From positions 1 through 64,000 of the forward strand of contig JAIWND010000047.1 in assembly GCA_025330725.1 (NCBI GenBank): DNA of 64,000 nucleotides, written 5' to 3'. Shown piece after piece: positions 61,324 to 64,000 of this stretch. Position numbers and translations under genes: made by a program. How positions within the stretch are numbered: the stretch's first letter is position 1; each line of letters opens with the position of its first letter. This stretch comes from Chlamydoabsidia padenii. Lineage: Eukaryota; Mucoromycota; Mucoromycetes; Mucorales; Cunninghamellaceae. The notes below the pieces were generated by a model, which was given only the letters and a program-made list of their open reading frames with translations, searched no databases and was not told the origin of the DNA.

Positions 61324-62358
61324 TACCCTAAATAAACCAAAAGGGTCATTAAGTTTATTTCATAAAGATATACTTGTTACCTGTATGTATGTTATGTAGT
61401 TACTTTAGTTTGTTTAGTAAAAAAAAAGGATTGATGACCAAGAGGAAGAAGTGGAGGTAGGATGAATCAAGGAGAGGAGAAAGAAGAAAAAGGAAAAAAA
61501 AAAAAAAAAAAAAAAAAAAGGGAAAAAAAGTAAAAAGAGAGAAAAAGGGAAAGGTTGGGCACCGACAAACAATAAAAATAGCGCTTTTTTGAAGCTCCCC
61601 CAATCAAAAGCAATAAGATGATTTTTTTTCTTTTATTGCCACACGTGAAGCTAACCCTGTAATTCCCAATTCAAATAAATCTTGTCATTTCCAATTACAC
61701 TTGTCCTTTTATTTTCATTCATGTTTTGATTTTTCTACCCTTTTTGAAAAAAAGATCATGCTTCTTCTGCATTCTACAATGATACAGATCAAACACATTC
61801 GTGTCACCTATTCGAGCTATGTCGGAGTTTGAATTCCGTGCTTTTGATAATCACTTTCTGTTTGCCATTGCATAATATCTTACGGGCCAGGTGAGATCTA
61901 CAAACAACCGATTAGTGTACATGGCTAAGGTTTTTTGGGTTCATAAGACTGTAAATGGTAAGCAGATATTACGAACAATGTTGCCACCACTACCGGCCCT
62001 GCCATGCGTGAAACTCACTTTTTTTTTTTTTTCATTTATGCCTCTGGTGACATCATTTTTCCAAAAACATTACATGTTGTATCTCACTATTGAGGCAAGC
62101 ATGTGTAATACTAGACATACTCACTCTATTATTCAATCCTATGTGTGACTGGATACTAAATCTCTTGACTAATTTGGAGACGATCATCACTTGGGCGCAT
62201 ACTGCTTTCAAGAGGGACTAGCTTTATTTTCAGGCGGTTCAGCGGTATTTTTTGGTTACTGCAAGAAGACCAAGGCAGATACTTTTATTAAATCAAACAA
62301 AAACGCATAAGAAAGACTATCATGTAGCTGTCACTCTCCAAGCAAATCATTGAATGGC
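61324..62358. other. Promoter side of the PH gene and gene-poor stretch
   Basis: An A run of 20 or more at about 61497-61519 lies 175 nt upstream of the PH-protein start. No gene is supported from 61600 to 62358; a plus frame at 61891-62148 has no recognisable features. Confidence 0.4.
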
Positions 62359-62655
62359 TTAGGCAGGGCGGCATTGCACATAACCCGGAAAGAATGTTGA
62401 TTTTTTATCAGGTTGCAAATGTTTAGTTTCAGCACCTGTTGGGTACTTGCATGCTGAATCATGGTAGAGATCACAATCGGTTTTTTTGGGAGCTACAACC
62501 CATTCAGCATCATGTTTGTTCTCAACGCATTTGTTAATGGGAAGTTCAAACGTATCTCTAAAATACTTGACTTTTCCCTTGATTACGTATTGGGCAGAGA
62601 CGGCAGAAAGAAGACCAGCGGCCAAAAGATGATGGAAACAAGTTTCATAATGTTG
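62359..62655 (-). pseudogene. Small secreted cysteine-containing protein with frameshifted start
   Basis: The main frame (62359-62625) begins with the second half of a signal peptide (AAGLLSAVSAQ) and continues YVIKGKVKYFRDTFELPINK, CVENKHDAEWVVAPKKTDCD, LYHDSACKYP and FFPGYVQCRPA, with four cysteines. The only nearby ATG (about 62650) begins a short MKLVSI-type hydrophobic start in a different frame. A one-base difference in the A4/T4 run at about 62624-62627 separates the two. Either the gene is broken or the homopolymer is miscounted. Family not recognised; function unknown. Confidence 0.5.
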
Positions 62656-63999
62656 ATGAGGGAAATATGGAAAAAATCAGTTGGATGTCTTGCTTTTTAT
62701 ATTAAAAAGATACAGTATAAAAAGATAAATAGATGCAACATGTTGGCATCGATTTCATGCATTTAGAAGTTTTCCCTTTTACTTGTGGGGCGAACTTCAA
62801 CCCATCTTGCAGCACTGTACTAACGATTATAGATGAAATTAAAGTTTTTGGATCAATCAACACTACTTTTTTCCCACTGTGAGGGTGATTTCCATTACTC
62901 ATTATGAAAAAAATATGCATTAAACAAACCATACAGTCATAGATATTTTATGCAATGGGGTGATCTTGCCCATGTTTTCAATTTGTATACTAGGCCCTAG
63001 CATCCTTTTTGATACGACAAGGGAGTTCAAAAATAGTTTTCCAAGGGTTGTTTATCATGATAATTGAACTGATAGAAAGGCAGTATGTTCGGTCATCTTT
63101 GTTTTGGTCTACGGCTCGGTTTTTAAGCTAGACTTAAAAAATAGGAATATCATGGTCATGGTTTATCTTGACTTTCATCGGGAGTTCAAAATTGCACATC
63201 TTGCATGAATTTTTGTGACACTCCGCCCATGTATAACTTTTTTTGGGCCCAAAGGTTCTTGGGGAGTTAATGCAATGTCTTTTGTTTAGTGACGCCTTAA
63301 TTCTTGTGTCAGTCAGATAAAACTCATCTGCCAGTTGCCCAGTTTACATCATCCAACATCACAAGGAGCATTGTACAACAGTATCGAGCAATCAAGACAA
63401 GGTATAAACGTGATCTGATCAGTAATTTTGATTGACAAATGGATGGAAAAGAATAGGTTCCAGATCAGTATTCACGTCATATATGAACATACTATGGTGA
63501 TATGCTCCTTCCCTTGCATATAAGGTTTAATCACAGAGTTTTTTAATTCGTTCAAAGTAAAAAAAAAAAAACAAGTCTGCAGGGTTATGTTCAGATCATA
63601 CAAGGAAGTTCCAGATCTACAGGGTTGCGTCCAAAATTCAAAAGGAGGCTATAGCCTAGTGTACAAATTCGACGTCTCGAATAATCTATACGTAACCGAT
63701 TCACTGCATAACATACACATTAATTTTTGATATTCTTTTATTTTAACAATGTTCATAATGCAAGATGAAAATCATCTTTATATGGGAAATGAGTGACATT
63801 ACACTTTTACGATATTATACATGAATGCAAAATAAAAATCGCCCTTACAGTAGAAATAATCTACATTACTTTTTGAATGATTCTAAAGTCACTCCCTTTA
63901 TGTTTATAGTGTGCATAATGCAGACGAAAAGAATAAATCGCCTGAAAAAAAAAGAATGTCGCTTTTTGGCGATCAATGTTTATTTTCTCTTCCCCTCTC
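62656..63999. repeat. Gene-free end of window with divergent tandem repeats
   Basis: At 63572-63645 a roughly 40-bp unit occurs twice (CTGCAGGGTTATGTTCAGAT and CTACAGGGTTGCGTCCAAAA). From about 63745 to 63960 three related units of about 75-90 bp each start with CATAATGCA or TGAATGCAA followed by AAATCRYC-type words. GGGAGTTCAAAA recurs at about 63022 and 63180. No coding frame is supported. Confidence 0.5.
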
Positions 64000-64000
64000 T

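Overview
The window looks like nuclear DNA of an early-diverging filamentous fungus, most likely Mucoromycota (Mucorales-like). The coding genes carry many short GT-AG introns of about 50-110 nt. Intergenic DNA is A/T-rich with many poly-A/T runs. All recognisable housekeeping proteins are fungal in type: Kin1, Tup1, Atg14, a Zn2Cys6 regulator, an Ale1-type MBOAT and MetE. The identification rests on my reading of protein motifs; no database search was possible.

Layout. Positions 1-15,300 are a repeat-rich accessory block. It holds fragments of multicopy families, a hexamer satellite invaded by a PIF/Harbinger transposon (1729-4923), a spliced gene joining a zinc finger to a PD-(D/E)XK-like nuclease fold (5284-6404), unrecognised spliced genes and one frameshifted family member (11248-12605). 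Positions 15,336-61,323 are an ordinary gene-dense euchromatic stretch. In order: Zn2Cys6 regulator (-), Atg14 (-), Kin1/MARK kinase (-), a possible non-coding spliced unit (+), DNAJC8-type J protein (+), NAD-isocitrate dehydrogenase subunit (-), cytochrome P450 (+), FYR-domain protein (-), Tup1 co-repressor (-), acyl-CoA oxidase (+), beta-trefoil/DUF3759 protein (+), M20 amidohydrolase (+), PRELI/Ups protein (+), SAM methyltransferase (-), pyruvate dehydrogenase E2 (-), small secreted Pro/His-rich protein (-), GATA factor (-), MBOAT lysophospholipid acyltransferase (+), MetE methionine synthase (+), LEA2 membrane protein (+) and a large PH-domain protein (-). From 61,324 to the end the DNA is again gene-poor, with one small cysteine-containing secreted protein whose start is broken by a frameshift, and divergent tandem repeats.

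The genes do not form one pathway or a biosynthetic cluster. Themes that recur are carbon and energy metabolism (IDH, PDH-E2, acyl-CoA oxidase, MetE), membrane lipids (Ups-type transfer protein, MBOAT) and regulation (Zn2Cys6, GATA, Tup1, FYR, Kin1, Atg14).

The most interesting signals are not single genes. (1) A recurrent 11-mer, TTCRAAYCCCG (reverse CGGGRTTTGAA), occurs far above chance, mostly 65-210 nt upstream of start codons and with its CGGG side pointing away from the gene; a TTCATGCA octamer sits beside several copies. (2) A three-unit intron/short-exon array at 23424-23990 has a candidate hairpin and paralogous blocks and could be a snoRNA host gene. (3) The Harbinger element has an intact-looking DDE transposase gene with a T45 intron, but a broken partner gene.
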